A stretch of DNA of 64,000 bases, taken from positions 1,488,001 through 1,552,000 of the forward strand of contig NZ_JAUTBF010000001.1 in the NCBI RefSeq assembly GCF_030818955.1, in the 5' to 3' direction. Source of the DNA: Microbacterium trichothecenolyticum (GTDB taxonomy: Bacteria; Actinomycetota; Actinomycetes; Actinomycetales; Microbacteriaceae). Shown here piece after piece: positions 50,322 through 60,699 of this stretch. Under the pieces are notes generated by a model, which was not told where the DNA came from, did not search any database, and saw only the letters and a list, made by a program, of their open reading frames with translations. The position numbers and the translations under genes were made by a program. Every line of letters starts with the position of its first letter. The stretch's first letter is position 1.

Positions 50322-51377
50322 TCAGGCGAACCGACGACGCGCGGTGGCGTCCTGCACCTCGCCGACGAGTTCCTCGATGACGTCTTCGAGGAACAGCACC
50401 GCTTTGACGTCGCCGGCCTCGTCGCGCACCTGCGCGAGGTGGCGGCCCGAGCGGCGCATGACGGCGAGAGCGTCTTCGAGATCGGTCGTCTCGAGCACCG
50501 ACACCATGTGGTGGATGCGCTTGCCGGGAATGGGGCGCGCCATGACGGCGTCGGACCCTTCGGCGGCACGCAGCACGTCTTTCAGATGCACATAGCCCGT
50601 GGGCGTTCCGTTCTCGTCGACGATCACGTACCGCGAGTACCCGTGCTGCGCCACGGCACGCTCGATCTCTGTCGGCGTGGTGGTCTCGGGAAGCGTGACC
50701 AGCTCGCCCAGGGGCACGGCGATGTCGGCGGCCTTCTTCTCGGTGAACTCGACCACCGCGGTCACCGTGCCCGCGGCGTCGTCGAGCACTCCCTCGCGGC
50801 GCGACTGGGTGACGATCGTCGCGACCTCGTCGAGCGTGTAGGTCGAGGCGGCCTCGTCTTTCGGCTCGACGCGGAACAGGCGCAGCACGTGGTTGGCGGT
50901 CCAGTTCAGCGCGACGATGATCGGGTAGAACGCCTTGGACACCGCTACCAGAGGCGGCGCGAGCAGGAGCACCGCGCGGTCGGGAAGCGAGAAGGCCAGG
51001 TTCTTCGGCACCATCTCGCCGAAGACGACGTGCAGGTACGACACGACCAGGAGCGCGACCACGAAGGCCGCGACGTCGACGGCGGCCTCGGGCAGCCCGG
51101 TCAGGCCGAGAGGACCCGCGAGCAGGTGGTGGATCGCCGGCTCCGAGACGTTCAGGATCAGCAACGAGCAGATCGTGATGCCGAGCTGACAGGTCGCGAG
51201 CATGAGCGTGGCGTGCTCCATGGCGTACAGCGCCGTCTTCGCGGCGCGCGAGCCCCGGTCGGCGTGCGGTTCGATCTGCGAGCGTCGGGCGGAGATGACG
51301 GCGAACTCGGCGCCGACGAAGAAGGCGTTCGCGATCAGCAGCACGACCAGCCACGCGATTCCGGCCCAGTCGTTCAT
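50322..51377 (-). CDS. CNNM/CorC-type membrane protein (hemolysin family), second of pair
   Basis: 351 residues. An N-terminal DUF21/CNNM region (FFVGAEFAVISARRSQIE, LATCQLGITICSLLI and FGEMVPKNLAF) is followed by two CBS domains (about 200-330, with HGYSRYVIVDENGTPTGYVHLKD). The C-terminal CorC_HlyC domain present in its neighbour is missing. The family is linked to magnesium or cobalt efflux. Its ATG overlaps the stop of the upstream paralogue (ATGA). Confidence 0.9.
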   Translation of the reverse strand: MNDWAGIAWLVVLLIANAFFVGAEFAVISARRSQIEPHADRGSRAAKTALYAMEHATLMLATCQLGITICSLLILNVSEPAIHHLLAGPLGLTGLPEAAVDVAAFVVALLVVSYLHVVFGEMVPKNLAFSLPDRAVLLLAPPLVAVSKAFYPIIVALNWTANHVLRLFRVEPKDEAASTYTLDEVATIVTQSRREGVLDDAAGTVTAVVEFTEKKAADIAVPLGELVTLPETTTPTEIERAVAQHGYSRYVIVDENGTPTGYVHLKDVLRAAEGSDAVMARPIPGKRIHHMVSVLETTDLEDALAVMRRSGRHLAQVRDEAGDVKAVLFLEDVIEELVGEVQDATARRRFA

Positions 51378-52717
51378 CGCTGGTCACCGCCCTTCGCCGC
51401 GCGGACGAGGTCGTCGACGTCGGTCTCGACCGGCGTGGGCGTGAACTGCACGCGGTCGACGCGGCGGCCGTCCATCCGGTGCACGGTGAGCACGCCGTCG
51501 TCGAGGGCGACCGTGTCGCCGACGACCGGGATGCGCTCGAGCGAGGCCATGATGAAACCTCCGACCGTGTCGTAGACCTCACCCTCGGGCACCCGCACAC
51601 CGGCGCGGTCGAGCACCTCGTCGGGCCGCAGGTCGCCCGGGAACGTCACCGATGCCGCCGAGCGCACGACGCCCGCCCGGGAACGGTCGTGCTCGTCGAG
51701 CACCTCGCCGACGATCTCTTCGACGAGGTCTTCGAGGGTGACCACGCCCGCGGTCCCGCCGTACTCGTCGACCACGATCGCCATCTGGTAGCCGCGCGAG
51801 CGCAGCTCCGACACCAGCGCGTCGAGGTGCACGGTCTCGGGAACGCGCAGCGGCTCGGTCGCCAGGGCTGCGACCGGCACCTCGCCCCGCTTCTCGCGCG
51901 GCACGCCGATGGCGGCCTTGAGGTGCACGACGCCGATGATGTCGTCCATCGACTCCCCGTATACGGGGAACCGGCTGTGCCCCGTGCGTCGCGCCAGCTG
52001 CACGACGTCGTCGGTGGGGTCACCCGCGGCGAGCGCGTGCACGCTCGGTCGCGGGGTCATGACGTCGGCGGCGCTGAGGCGGGCGAAGGTGAGGCTGCGA
52101 TCCAGCAGCGACGCGGTGTCTTTCTCGAGCATTCCGGCGCTCGCGGAGCGCTTGACCAGGCTCGACAGCTCTTCGGCCGACCGTGCGCCCGACAGCTCTT
52201 CCTTGGGTTCGACGCCCATGGCGCGCAGCACCCCGTTGGCGCTGCCGTTGAGAACGGTGATCGCGGGCTTGAACACCGCGGTGAAGGCCACCTGGAACGG
52301 GATGACGAGCTTGGCCGTCTGCCGGGGGATGGCGAGGGCGAAGTTCTTCGGCACGAGCTCACCGAGGATCATCGACAGCACGGTGGCGACGCCCACGCCG
52401 ATGATGGCGGCCAACGTCACCACGAGCGCCTCGGGCAGTCCCCACGCCTGGAAGGCCGGACGCAGCAGGTTCGAGATCGCCGGTTCCATCGTGTATCCGG
52501 TGAGCAGCGTCGTCAGGGTGATGCCCAGCTGCGCGCTGGACAGGTGCGTCGAGGTGATGCGCAACGCGTCGATCGTGAGCGACAGACGCGTCTCACCGGC
52601 CTCGCGGCGAGCCTCGAGGTCGGCGCGGTCGAGATTGACGAGGGCGAACTCGCTCGCGACGAAGAGTCCGGTTCCCACGGTGAGGATGAGCCCCACGCCG
52701 AGCATGACGTATTCCAT
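51374..52717 (-). CDS. CNNM/CorC-type membrane protein (hemolysin family), first of pair
   Basis: 447 residues. CNNM region ([49 protein letters not shown]), two CBS domains ([42 protein letters not shown]) and a C-terminal CorC_HlyC domain (about 360-430). Full architecture of putative magnesium/cobalt transporters. The tandem arrangement with a shorter paralogue is common in actinobacteria, and the two may form a heterodimer. Confidence 0.92.
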   Translation of the reverse strand: MEYVMLGVGLILTVGTGLFVASEFALVNLDRADLEARREAGETRLSLTIDALRITSTHLSSAQLGITLTTLLTGYTMEPAISNLLRPAFQAWGLPEALVVTLAAIIGVGVATVLSMILGELVPKNFALAIPRQTAKLVIPFQVAFTAVFKPAITVLNGSANGVLRAMGVEPKEELSGARSAEELSSLVKRSASAGMLEKDTASLLDRSLTFARLSAADVMTPRPSVHALAAGDPTDDVVQLARRTGHSRFPVYGESMDDIIGVVHLKAAIGVPREKRGEVPVAALATEPLRVPETVHLDALVSELRSRGYQMAIVVDEYGGTAGVVTLEDLVEEIVGEVLDEHDRSRAGVVRSAASVTFPGDLRPDEVLDRAGVRVPEGEVYDTVGGFIMASLERIPVVGDTVALDDGVLTVHRMDGRRVDRVQFTPTPVETDVDDLVRAAKGGDQR

Positions 52718-52878
52718 CAGGCATCACCTCCGATCGACCGGTGCGCGGTGTCGGAAGGGCGGCGTCGGGGCTCGGGTCTACAACTGGGAGGGTCGTCCAT
52801 CGTGCGGTCGATTCTAAGGCAGCGGCGGGCGCCGCGTGCCCGGTTCGCCCGGATCGATCCCGTGGGCAGGATGGGGGG

Positions 52879-53910
52879 ATGGATGCCACAGCCCCGGCGC
52901 AGGCGCGCGCCTTCGCCGCCGAGTCGGCCGTCGTCACCCGGTACGTCCACCGCTACGGCCCGGTGGCCTGGGCGCACGCTGCGACCCCCGGGGTCGCCGG
53001 TGCCCGCACCTGGCACTACTGGTGGCACGCGCACCTGCTCCACGTGCTGCGCGACGCGCAGGAGCATCGACCCGACCCGCGCCGCGGGCGGCTGCTGCGC
53101 GCGCTTCATCGCGGCATCACCCTGCGAACGCTGGGACGGTGGACCACCCCGTTCTACGACGACGTGGCGTGGATGACACTGGCCCTGCAGCGGTACGACC
53201 TCACCGACCGCCGCATCGACCGGCTGACGCGACGGCTGGCCGACGCGGTGGATCCCGCGGTCGGGGCCCTGCCCTGGGCCGTCGGCAGCGTCCTCTACAA
53301 CGCTCCCGCGAACGCACCGGCGGCGATCGCCCTGGCCTGGTCTGCGCGACGGGGGGCGGCGGTGGCCCTGGACGCGTGGGTCGCGGCGACCCTCGACGAT
53401 CCCGCGACGGGTCTCGTGCGCGACGGCGTCGAGAACGGCGTCGTCCGGTCCGAGCTGTGGACGTACAACCAGGGCGTGGCCATCGGGTCGGCCCTCGCAC
53501 TGGCCGAGGGGGCCGCCGACGCCGACGGTCGCGAGGCCCACGAGGAACGGGCGGCGTCGCTGGTGGAGGCGGTCGAGCGGTGGTGCGCCGCCGACGACGG
53601 GCTCCTGCCCGCGGCCGGGGGTGGCGACGGCGGCCTGTTCGCCGGCATCCTGGCCCGCTACCTCGCGGAAGCGGCCGTGTGGTTCGCCGACGACGACACC
53701 GACGAGCACCGTCGTGCCGTCTCGCACGCCGCCCGCACCCTCGTGCACCGCAACGCCGAGGCACTGTGGGAGCAGCGTCGGGGCAGCCTGTTCCCCGCCG
53801 ACCCGCGCAGGCCCGCCCGCGCCGAGGGCGACGATCGCGACCTGTCCGTGCAGTTGGGCGCGTGGATCACGCTCGAGGCCGACGCGGCCGTCTCCGCCAT
53901 CACCAGCTGA
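52879..53910 (+). CDS. Glycoside hydrolase family 76-like protein
   Basis: 343 residues. TTPFYDDVAWMTLALQRYD carries the paired Asp motif (YDDxAW) of GH76 endo-alpha-1,6-mannanases, and VLYNAPANAPAAIA and WTYNQGVAIGSALALAE are other conserved helices of the (alpha/alpha)6 barrel. Unlike secreted members it has no signal peptide in the visible frame, so it may work in the cytoplasm. Possible substrates are mannan or lipid-linked mannosides. Its 3' end overlaps the convergent guaB1 gene by 11 bases. Confidence 0.87.
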   Translation: MDATAPAQARAFAAESAVVTRYVHRYGPVAWAHAATPGVAGARTWHYWWHAHLLHVLRDAQEHRPDPRRGRLLRALHRGITLRTLGRWTTPFYDDVAWMTLALQRYDLTDRRIDRLTRRLADAVDPAVGALPWAVGSVLYNAPANAPAAIALAWSARRGAAVALDAWVAATLDDPATGLVRDGVENGVVRSELWTYNQGVAIGSALALAEGAADADGREAHEERAASLVEAVERWCAADDGLLPAAGGGDGGLFAGILARYLAEAAVWFADDDTDEHRRAVSHAARTLVHRNAEALWEQRRGSLFPADPRRPARAEGDDRDLSVQLGAWITLEADAAVSAITS

Positions 53911-55354
53911 CGGGCAGCGCCTTGCCCTCTTCGTAGCCGGCCGCCGACTGCAGTCCCACCCGGGCGCGGTCGTGGAACTCGGCGACGGTGGCCGCGCCGG
54001 CGTACGTGAACGAGGAGCGCACGCCCGAGGTGATCATGTCGAGCAGATCCTCCAGTCCCGGTCGCTGCGGGTCGAGGTAGATGCGCGACGACGAGATCCC
54101 CTCGGCGAACAGCTCCTTGCGGGCGCGCTCGAAGGGATCGAGCGCGCCGAAGCGCCCCTGCACGGCCTTGGTCGAGGCCATTCCCCACGACTCCTTGTAG
54201 ATGCGGCCGTCGTCGTCGGTGCGAAGGCGCCCCGGTGACTCGATGGTGCCGGCGAACCACGAGCCGATCATGACGGATGCCGCTCCGGCGGCGAGCGCGA
54301 GGGCGACGTCGCGAGGGTAGCGCACCCCGCCGTCCGCCCACACGTGAGCGCCGACGCTGCGCGCCGCCTCCGCCGTCTCGAGCACGGCGGAGAACTGCGG
54401 ACGACCGACCGCGGTCATCATGCGGGTCGTGCACATGGCGCCCGGGCCCACGCCGACCTTCAGGATGGAGGCACCGGCATCGGTCAGATCCCTCACGCCG
54501 TCGGCGGTCACGACGTTGCCGGCGGCGATCGGGATGCCGAGATCGAGCGCCGCGACCTCGCGCAGCGCCCGCAGCATCTGGGCCTGGTGGCCGTGCGCGG
54601 TGTCGACGACCAAGACGTCGACGCCGGCGTCGGCGAGCGCCCGCGCCTTGCCCGCCACGTCGCCGTTGACGCCCACGGCGGCGGCGACGATCAACCGCCC
54701 CTCGGAATCGACCGCGGGGCGGTAGACCGAGTCGCGCAGAGCGCTGCGCGCCGAGAGCGTACCGACGACGCGGTCGCCGTCGACGACGGCGACGATGTCG
54801 GCATCGCCGACGAGGGCGAACACCGCGCGCGGGTCGCCCACCTCCTCGATCGGCACGAGCGGGGCATCGTTGCGTGCGATGTCACCCAGCGTGGCGTCCG
54901 GCAGGGCCGTGGCCAGGCGCGGCGCCGGAACGATCCCGCGGAACGCCGAGAGCTCGACGATGCCGTCCTCCCGCTCGTCGGCGACGACGATGCCGCGCCC
55001 CGCGACCGGCGGCAGGATCAGGCGCGCGTCGGCGACCGTCGCGGTCGGCGGCAGCACCAGCGGGGCGTCCCACGCCACGGGCTGCGCTTTGACCCATCCG
55101 ACGGCGTCGAGCAGGTCGGGCAGGGCCAGATCCTGCGGCAGCACGCCCAGGCCGCCGCGGCGCGCCAGCGTGGCCGCGATCCGCGTCCCCGTGACGGAGT
55201 TCATGTTCGCCGAGACCAACGGCAGGGTCGCGCCGCTGCCGTCGCCCGGGGCCAGGTCCACGTCGAGACGGCTGCGCACCTCGGAATGGCGCGGGACGAG
55301 GAAGACGTCCGAGTAGGTCAGATCGACATCGGGCTGCGCGCCGGAGAACTCCAT
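53900..55354 (-). CDS. guaB1: GuaB1 family IMP dehydrogenase-related protein with CBS domains
   Basis: 484 residues. TIM-barrel start DLTYSDVFLVPRHSEVRS, ANMNSVTGTRIA, active-site loop GVGPGAMCTTRMMT with the catalytic Cys, and flap MASTKAVQGRFG. A CBS pair is inserted at about residues 95-210. The mycobacterial GuaB1 orthologue was shown to be a GMP reductase, so the likely reaction is GMP to IMP with NADPH rather than IMP dehydrogenation. Single gene. Confidence 0.9.
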   Translation of the reverse strand: MEFSGAQPDVDLTYSDVFLVPRHSEVRSRLDVDLAPGDGSGATLPLVSANMNSVTGTRIAATLARRGGLGVLPQDLALPDLLDAVGWVKAQPVAWDAPLVLPPTATVADARLILPPVAGRGIVVADEREDGIVELSAFRGIVPAPRLATALPDATLGDIARNDAPLVPIEEVGDPRAVFALVGDADIVAVVDGDRVVGTLSARSALRDSVYRPAVDSEGRLIVAAAVGVNGDVAGKARALADAGVDVLVVDTAHGHQAQMLRALREVAALDLGIPIAAGNVVTADGVRDLTDAGASILKVGVGPGAMCTTRMMTAVGRPQFSAVLETAEAARSVGAHVWADGGVRYPRDVALALAAGAASVMIGSWFAGTIESPGRLRTDDDGRIYKESWGMASTKAVQGRFGALDPFERARKELFAEGISSSRIYLDPQRPGLEDLLDMITSGVRSSFTYAGAATVAEFHDRARVGLQSAAGYEEGKALPVSW

Positions 55355-55464
55355 GGCATCCACCTCACCACATCGACCATGTGAATCCCCGACAGCGGCT
55401 CGACACCGTCGGTCGACGCCGTCGGCGGAATGCGAAGACCTCGGAGAGCGCGCAGGAACCTCGG

Positions 55465-55470
55465 CTAGGC
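55465..55470 (+). promoter_or_regulatory. -10 element upstream of kgd
   Basis: TAGGCT about 72 bases before the GTG start of kgd, implying a leader of about 65 bases. Confidence 0.42.
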
Positions 55471-55542
55471 TGGAAGGTGCGCGTGCACGGTGATGTCCGC
55501 GCATCCACAGGAATCTTCATCGAGGAAAGCAGGCGATCGACT

Positions 55543-58500
55543 GTGTCGAGCCAGGTGACGGGCGTCGGTACTTCGAGCGAGGGCGAGTTCGGCGCGAACG
55601 AATGGCTCGTAGACGAACTCTACGAACAGTTCAAAGTCGACAAGCACTCCGTAGACAAGGCCTGGTGGCCGATCCTGGAGGCGTACCACCCGGTCGTCGA
55701 CGGGGCCGGAGCCGCCGCTCCCCCGCCGTCCGAGCCCAAGCCGGTCACCGCGCCCATCCCCATCGTCGGGCAGGCCCCCGTCGCCCGCACGACGACGAAG
55801 CCCGCCAAGCCGCAGCCGATTCCGGCGCAGGCGCCCACGCACGCCCCGTCGGCTGCCGCAGAGAGCACCGAAGAAGACCGCGTGACGGTGCTGAAGGGGA
55901 TGCCTAAGGCCCTGGCATCCAATATGGACGACTCGCTCACCGTCCCCACCGCCACGAGCGTGCGCACGGTGCCGGCGAAGCTGATGATCGACAACCGCAT
56001 CGTCATCAACAACCACATGGCGCGCACCCGCGGCGGCAAGGTGAGCTTCACCCACCTGATCGGATGGGCGCTCATCCAGGCGCTCAAAGAATTCCCGAGC
56101 CAGAACGTCTACTACGCCGAGATCGACGGCAAGCCCTCGGTCGTGGCCCCCGCGCACGTCAACCTGGGCATCGCGATCGACATGCCCAAGCCCGACGGCT
56201 CGCGCGCCCTGCTCGTGCCCAGCATCAAGCGGGCCGACACCCTGACCTTCGGGGAGTTCCTCGCCTCGTACGAAGACCTCGTCCGCCGTGCGCGCGGGAA
56301 CAAGCTGACGCCGGCCGACTTCCAGGGCACCACCGTCTCCCTCACCAACCCGGGTGGCATCGGCACCGTGCACTCGGTCCCCCGCCTCATGCGCGGCCAG
56401 GGCGCGATCATCGGCGCCGGGGCCCTCGACTACCCCGCCGAGTTCCAGGGTGCCAGCGAGAAGACGCTGAACGAGTTCGCGATCGGCAAGACCATCACGC
56501 TCACCAGCACGTACGACCACCGCGTCATCCAGGGTGCCGGCTCCGGCGAGTTCTTGAAGAAGGTGCACGAGCTGCTGATCGGCCAGCGCGACTTCTACGA
56601 GGACATCTTCGCGGCGCTGCGCATCCCGTACGCGCCCATCCACTGGGCCGCCGACATCAGCGTCGACCTCTCCGAGCGCATCGACAAGAGCGCCCGCGTG
56701 CAGGAGCTCATCAACTCGTACCGCGTGCGCGGCCACCTCATGGCCGACATCGACCCCCTCGAGTACGTCCAGCGCACGCACCCCGACCTCGAGATCGAGT
56801 CGCACGGCCTCACGTTCTGGGACCTCGACCGCGAGTTCGTCACGGGTGGCCTCGGCGGCAAGCGCGTCGCCAAGCTCCGCGACATCCTCGGTGTGCTGCG
56901 CGACTCGTACTGCCGCACGATGGGCGTGGAGTACATGCACATCCAGGACCCCGCGCAGCGCCGGTGGTTCCAGTCCAACATCGAGGTCAAGTACATCAAG
57001 CCGGGCCACGACGAGCAGCTGCGCATCCTGTCGAAGCTCAACCAGGCCGAGGCCTTCGAGACGTTCCTGCAGACCAAGTACGTCGGCCAGAAGCGCTTCA
57101 GCCTCGAGGGCGGCGAGTCGCTCATCCCCCTGCTCGACCAGATCCTGCAGGGTGCCGCATCGAAGGGCCTCGACGGCGCCGCCATCGGTATGGCGCACCG
57201 CGGCCGTCTCAACGTGCTCACCAACATCGCCGGCAAGACCTACGGTCAGGTGTTCCGCGAGTTCGAGGGCGCGGTCGCCATCGGCAGCAAGCGCGGCTCG
57301 GGCGACGTGAAGTACCACCTCGGCACCGAGGGCACCTTCGTGGGCGACGAGGGCGATGAACTGCCCGTCTACCTCGCGGCCAACCCCTCGCACCTCGAGA
57401 CCGTCGACGGCGTGCTCGAGGGCATCGTCCGCGCCAAGCAGGACCGCAAGCCCATCGGCACGTTCTCGTGGCTGCCCATCCTCGTACACGGCGACGCCGC
57501 GTTCGCCGGCCAGGGAGTGGTCGTCGAGACGCTGCAGATGTCGCAGTTGCGCGGCTACCGAACGGGCGGCACGATCCACGTGGTCGTCAACAACCAGGTC
57601 GGCTTCACCACCACCCCGACCGATGCCCGCACCTCGGTGTACGCCACCGACGTGGCCAAGACGATCCAGGCGCCGATCCTGCACGTCAACGGCGACGACC
57701 CCGAGGCGGTCGTCCGCGCCGCGGAGCTGGCGTTCCTCTACCGCGAGGAGTTCCACCGCGACATCGTCATCGACCTCGTCTGCTACCGCCGTCGCGGACA
57801 CAACGAGGGCGACGACCCCTCGATGACGCAGCCGCTCATGACGAACCTCATCGAGGCGAAGCGCTCGGTGCGCCGGCTCTACACCGAGTCGCTCGTCGGT
57901 CGCGGCGACATCACCGAAGACGAGTACGAACAGGCCAAGCAGGACTTCCAGAACCGTCTCGAAGTCGCGTTCGCCGACACGCACGAGGCGGAGACGGGCA
58001 CCAACCCCGTCGTCGCGACCGACGCCGCCGACGAACCGGTCAGCGGCGCTCCCGAGACCACCGGTGTCTCCCGCGAGGTCGTCCAGCACATCGGCGACGC
58101 GTTCGTGAACAAGCCCGACGGCTTCACGGTCCACAACAAGCTGCAGCAGCTTCTCGAGAAGCGACTCGACATGAGCCGCAACGGCAACATCGACTGGGCC
58201 TTCGGCGAGCTGCTCGCCTTCGGCTCCGTGCTGATGGAGGGCACGCCCGTCCGCCTCGCCGGACAGGACTCGCGCCGCGGCACCTTCGTACAGCGCCACT
58301 CGGTGCTGCACGACCGTGACAACGGCCAGGAATGGCTGCCGCTGGCCAACCTCAGCGAGAACCAGGGACGCTTCTGGGTCTACGACTCGCTGCTCAGCGA
58401 GTACGCGGCGATGGCCTTCGAATACGGCTACTCGGTGGAACGCGCCGACGCCCTCGTGCTGTGGGAAGCCCAGTTCGGCGACTTCGCCAACGGCGCACAG

Positions 58501-59211
58501 TCGGTCATCGACGAGTTCATCTCGTCGGCCGACCAGAAGTGGGCGCAGCAGTCGAGCGTCGTGCTGCTGCTCCCCCACGGCTACGAGGGTCAGGGCCCCG
58601 ACCACTCGTCGGCCCGGATCGAGCGCTACCTGCAGATGTGCGCGCAGGACAACATGATCGTGGCGCGCCCGTCGACGCCCGCGTCGTACTTCCACCTGCT
58701 GCGCCGTCAGGCCTACCAGCGACCCCGTCGTCCGCTCATCGTCTTCACCCCGAAGGCCATGTTGCGGCTGCGCGGTGCCACCAGCCCGGTCGAAGACTTC
58801 CTCGAGGGGCGCTTCGAGCCCGTGCTCGACGACAACCGCGGGGTCGACAAGGCTGCCGTGAAGCGCGTCCTGCTGCACGCCGGAAAGATCCACTGGGATC
58901 TTCGGGCCGAGCTCGACAAGAACCCGAACCCCGAGATCGCTCTCGTGCGCCTGGAGCAGTACTACCCCGCGCCCATCGAGGAACTCACCCGCGTGCTGGG
59001 GCAGTACCCGGACGCCGAGCTGGTGTGGGTGCAGGACGAGCCCGAGAACCAGGGGGCCTGGCCCTTCATCGCCCTCGAGGTCGCCGACCAGCTCCGTGGA
59101 CGCCCGATTCGGCTCATCTCGCGCGCCGCGGCCGCGTCGACGGCCACCGGTTCGCCCAAGGTGCACGCGAACGAGCACGCCGCGATCATGAAAGCTGCAC
59201 TCGCGCGCTGA
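55543..59211 (+). CDS. kgd: Multifunctional 2-oxoglutarate decarboxylase/dehydrogenase E1 with fused E2 domain
   Basis: 1222 residues. N-terminal helix EWLVDELYEQFKVDKHSVDKAW, a Pro/Ala-rich linker, then an acyltransferase (E2-like) domain at about 120-345 with STYDHRVIQGAGSGEF (His326), and finally the thiamine-diphosphate E1 at 400-1222 (GMAHRGRLNVL, GDAAFAGQGVVVET, NNQVGFTT, LVCYRRRGHNEGDDP). There is no lipoyl domain, as in the actinobacterial Kgd/OdhA. It converts 2-oxoglutarate in the TCA cycle with a separate lipoyl E2/E3. GTG 55543 is preferred over the upstream frame because it is followed directly by the conserved N-terminus. Confidence 0.96.
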   Translation: MSSQVTGVGTSSEGEFGANEWLVDELYEQFKVDKHSVDKAWWPILEAYHPVVDGAGAAAPPPSEPKPVTAPIPIVGQAPVARTTTKPAKPQPIPAQAPTHAPSAAAESTEEDRVTVLKGMPKALASNMDDSLTVPTATSVRTVPAKLMIDNRIVINNHMARTRGGKVSFTHLIGWALIQALKEFPSQNVYYAEIDGKPSVVAPAHVNLGIAIDMPKPDGSRALLVPSIKRADTLTFGEFLASYEDLVRRARGNKLTPADFQGTTVSLTNPGGIGTVHSVPRLMRGQGAIIGAGALDYPAEFQGASEKTLNEFAIGKTITLTSTYDHRVIQGAGSGEFLKKVHELLIGQRDFYEDIFAALRIPYAPIHWAADISVDLSERIDKSARVQELINSYRVRGHLMADIDPLEYVQRTHPDLEIESHGLTFWDLDREFVTGGLGGKRVAKLRDILGVLRDSYCRTMGVEYMHIQDPAQRRWFQSNIEVKYIKPGHDEQLRILSKLNQAEAFETFLQTKYVGQKRFSLEGGESLIPLLDQILQGAASKGLDGAAIGMAHRGRLNVLTNIAGKTYGQVFREFEGAVAIGSKRGSGDVKYHLGTEGTFVGDEGDELPVYLAANPSHLETVDGVLEGIVRAKQDRKPIGTFSWLPILVHGDAAFAGQGVVVETLQMSQLRGYRTGGTIHVVVNNQVGFTTTPTDARTSVYATDVAKTIQAPILHVNGDDPEAVVRAAELAFLYREEFHRDIVIDLVCYRRRGHNEGDDPSMTQPLMTNLIEAKRSVRRLYTESLVGRGDITEDEYEQAKQDFQNRLEVAFADTHEAETGTNPVVATDAADEPVSGAPETTGVSREVVQHIGDAFVNKPDGFTVHNKLQQLLEKRLDMSRNGNIDWAFGELLAFGSVLMEGTPVRLAGQDSRRGTFVQRHSVLHDRDNGQEWLPLANLSENQGRFWVYDSLLSEYAAMAFEYGYSVERADALVLWEAQFGDFANGAQSVIDEFISSADQKWAQQSSVVLLLPHGYEGQGPDHSSARIERYLQMCAQDNMIVARPSTPASYFHLLRRQAYQRPRRPLIVFTPKAMLRLRGATSPVEDFLEGRFEPVLDDNRGVDKAAVKRVLLHAGKIHWDLRAELDKNPNPEIALVRLEQYYPAPIEELTRVLGQYPDAELVWVQDEPENQGAWPFIALEVADQLRGRPIRLISRAAAASTATGSPKVHANEHAAIMKAALAR

Positions 59212-59218
59212 TCCCGTC

Positions 59219-59261
59219 ACGACAAGGGCCCGGTCGAGTTCGCTCGACCGGGCCCTGTCGT
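59219..59261 (+). terminator. Strong hairpin terminator after kgd
   Basis: A 19-bp stem with one bulged A (59219-59238 with 59243-59261) and a TTCG tetraloop, eight bases after the stop. UUCG-type loops are exceptionally stable. Confidence 0.9.
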
Positions 59262-59385
59262 CATTCCACGCACGACGGCATGCCGACGAAGCGCCGCGGC
59301 GGGCGGCGGGCGGACACGCGCCGACACCCGCGAGGCAGCCGGGGCTCGCGACGCCCCGAACGCGCCGCGCGGGTGCGGCACCGGG

Positions 59386-60699
59386 TCAGGATGCGGGGGC
59401 GGTCAGTCCGAGCACGGGGGCCAGGGCGGGGATCGCGAACGCCAGGCTTCCGTCGAGCGCCTCACCGGTGTGACCGGCGCCCTCGACGACGTGCGTCAGC
59501 GCCGTGAAGCCCGCGGTCTGAGCGACCTTGGAGTTCGCCAACTGTCCGGGGCCGAAGGTGGTGTCTTCGCTTCCCCACGTGAAGATCGCCAGGTGCCCGG
59601 CGTACGCCCCGGGTGCGGCCGCCGCCATGATCACGGCGGGCTTGCTCGCCTCGAACGCGGCGGCGTCGCCCGCGAAAGCGTCGTCCACCGTTTGCGCGGG
59701 GTGCTCCGACCCCGGGAACTCATTGCCCATGATGTCGAGCATCTGCCCCCAGGTGTCGGGGTACTTCGCCCCGTACTGCGCCGCACAGGCGCCCCCGTTC
59801 GAGAACCCGCCGATGACCCAGTAGCGGTGGTCCTTGACGATGTTGAGGTTGGCTTCGGCCCACTGGGGCACGAGTTGGTTGATGTAGGTGGAGACGGCGC
59901 CGAACTTCGCCGAGTCGACGCAGGCCGGGTCGCGTTCGGGGGCCGTGAGCTGATCGACGACGACGGCGATGGGCGCGAGCCCCTTGTTCTTCGCGGCGAA
60001 CGCGTCGAGGGACTTCGCCAGCGCGGTCGGGTCGGGCGACCCCGGCTGGCCCATCATGAAGACCAGGAACGGTAGGGCCGGCGGATTCGCCACCTGAGCC
60101 GCGGGGGGAAGGTACAACGACGCGTCGCGCGCCGCATACTGCCCCGTCGGGATCTGGGTGGAGCCCGTCAGGGCGGTCACCGAGCCCTTGGCCGGCATGT
60201 CGGCCGGCGGGTCCCACCGCTCGTACAGCGTCGCGGGATCGGCCGTCGAGGCATCGGTCGACACATCCTGCTGCGGGAGGACCGCGGGGTCGAGAGCCTG
60301 CACGCCCAGGATCGCCGCGAGGTTGTGCGTCACCCCGTACGCCGCGTTCACACCGAGCGCTCCCGCGAGAAGGCTCGCGATGACCGTGAGGATGCCGAAC
60401 ACGCGTCGCAGCCACGGACGACGGCAGATGCCGACCACGCCGACGGCGGCGGCCGCCGCCGCCCCCGCTCCCCACCAGATCGCTCCGGAGGGCAGCGGAC
60501 CCTGGAACATGTCCATGCCCTCGAGGATCCTCGTGGCGATGAACATCACCACGCCGGCGGCCGCACCGACCGCGAGCGTAAGGATGAGACGACGCGGCGC
60601 CCAGACGATGACGGCGAGCGCACCGAGCGCGCCGACGACCGCGCAGACGACCAAGACCGGACTGTCGATCAGCTCGAAAGACAGGACAAAACGATTCAT
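59386..60699 (-). CDS. Membrane-anchored esterase (alpha/beta hydrolase, Esterase-D/antigen 85-like)
   Basis: 437 residues. Four N-terminal membrane helices (about 10-125) are followed by an extracytoplasmic esterase domain: LYLPPAAQVANPPALPFLVFMMG, nucleophile GFSNGGACAA, acid in TWGSEDTTFGPG and final EGAGHTGE for the His. The ATG overlaps the stop of the second MprF-like synthase (ATGA), with GGGAGG upstream. Hydrolases that remove the amino acid from aminoacyl-phosphatidylglycerol pair with such synthases in other bacteria, so this may be the erasing enzyme. Confidence 0.82.
   Translation of the reverse strand: MNRFVLSFELIDSPVLVVCAVVGALGALAVIVWAPRRLILTLAVGAAAGVVMFIATRILEGMDMFQGPLPSGAIWWGAGAAAAAAVGVVGICRRPWLRRVFGILTVIASLLAGALGVNAAYGVTHNLAAILGVQALDPAVLPQQDVSTDASTADPATLYERWDPPADMPAKGSVTALTGSTQIPTGQYAARDASLYLPPAAQVANPPALPFLVFMMGQPGSPDPTALAKSLDAFAAKNKGLAPIAVVVDQLTAPERDPACVDSAKFGAVSTYINQLVPQWAEANLNIVKDHRYWVIGGFSNGGACAAQYGAKYPDTWGQMLDIMGNEFPGSEHPAQTVDDAFAGDAAAFEASKPAVIMAAAAPGAYAGHLAIFTWGSEDTTFGPGQLANSKVAQTAGFTALTHVVEGAGHTGEALDGSLAFAIPALAPVLGLTAPAS

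Noticed and set aside
55465..59220. 1251-residue open frame antisense to kgd
   Set aside because: High GC third positions leave the opposite strand open; its product is Val/Leu/Gly/Asp-rich low-complexity with no family, whereas the plus strand encodes a full Kgd.
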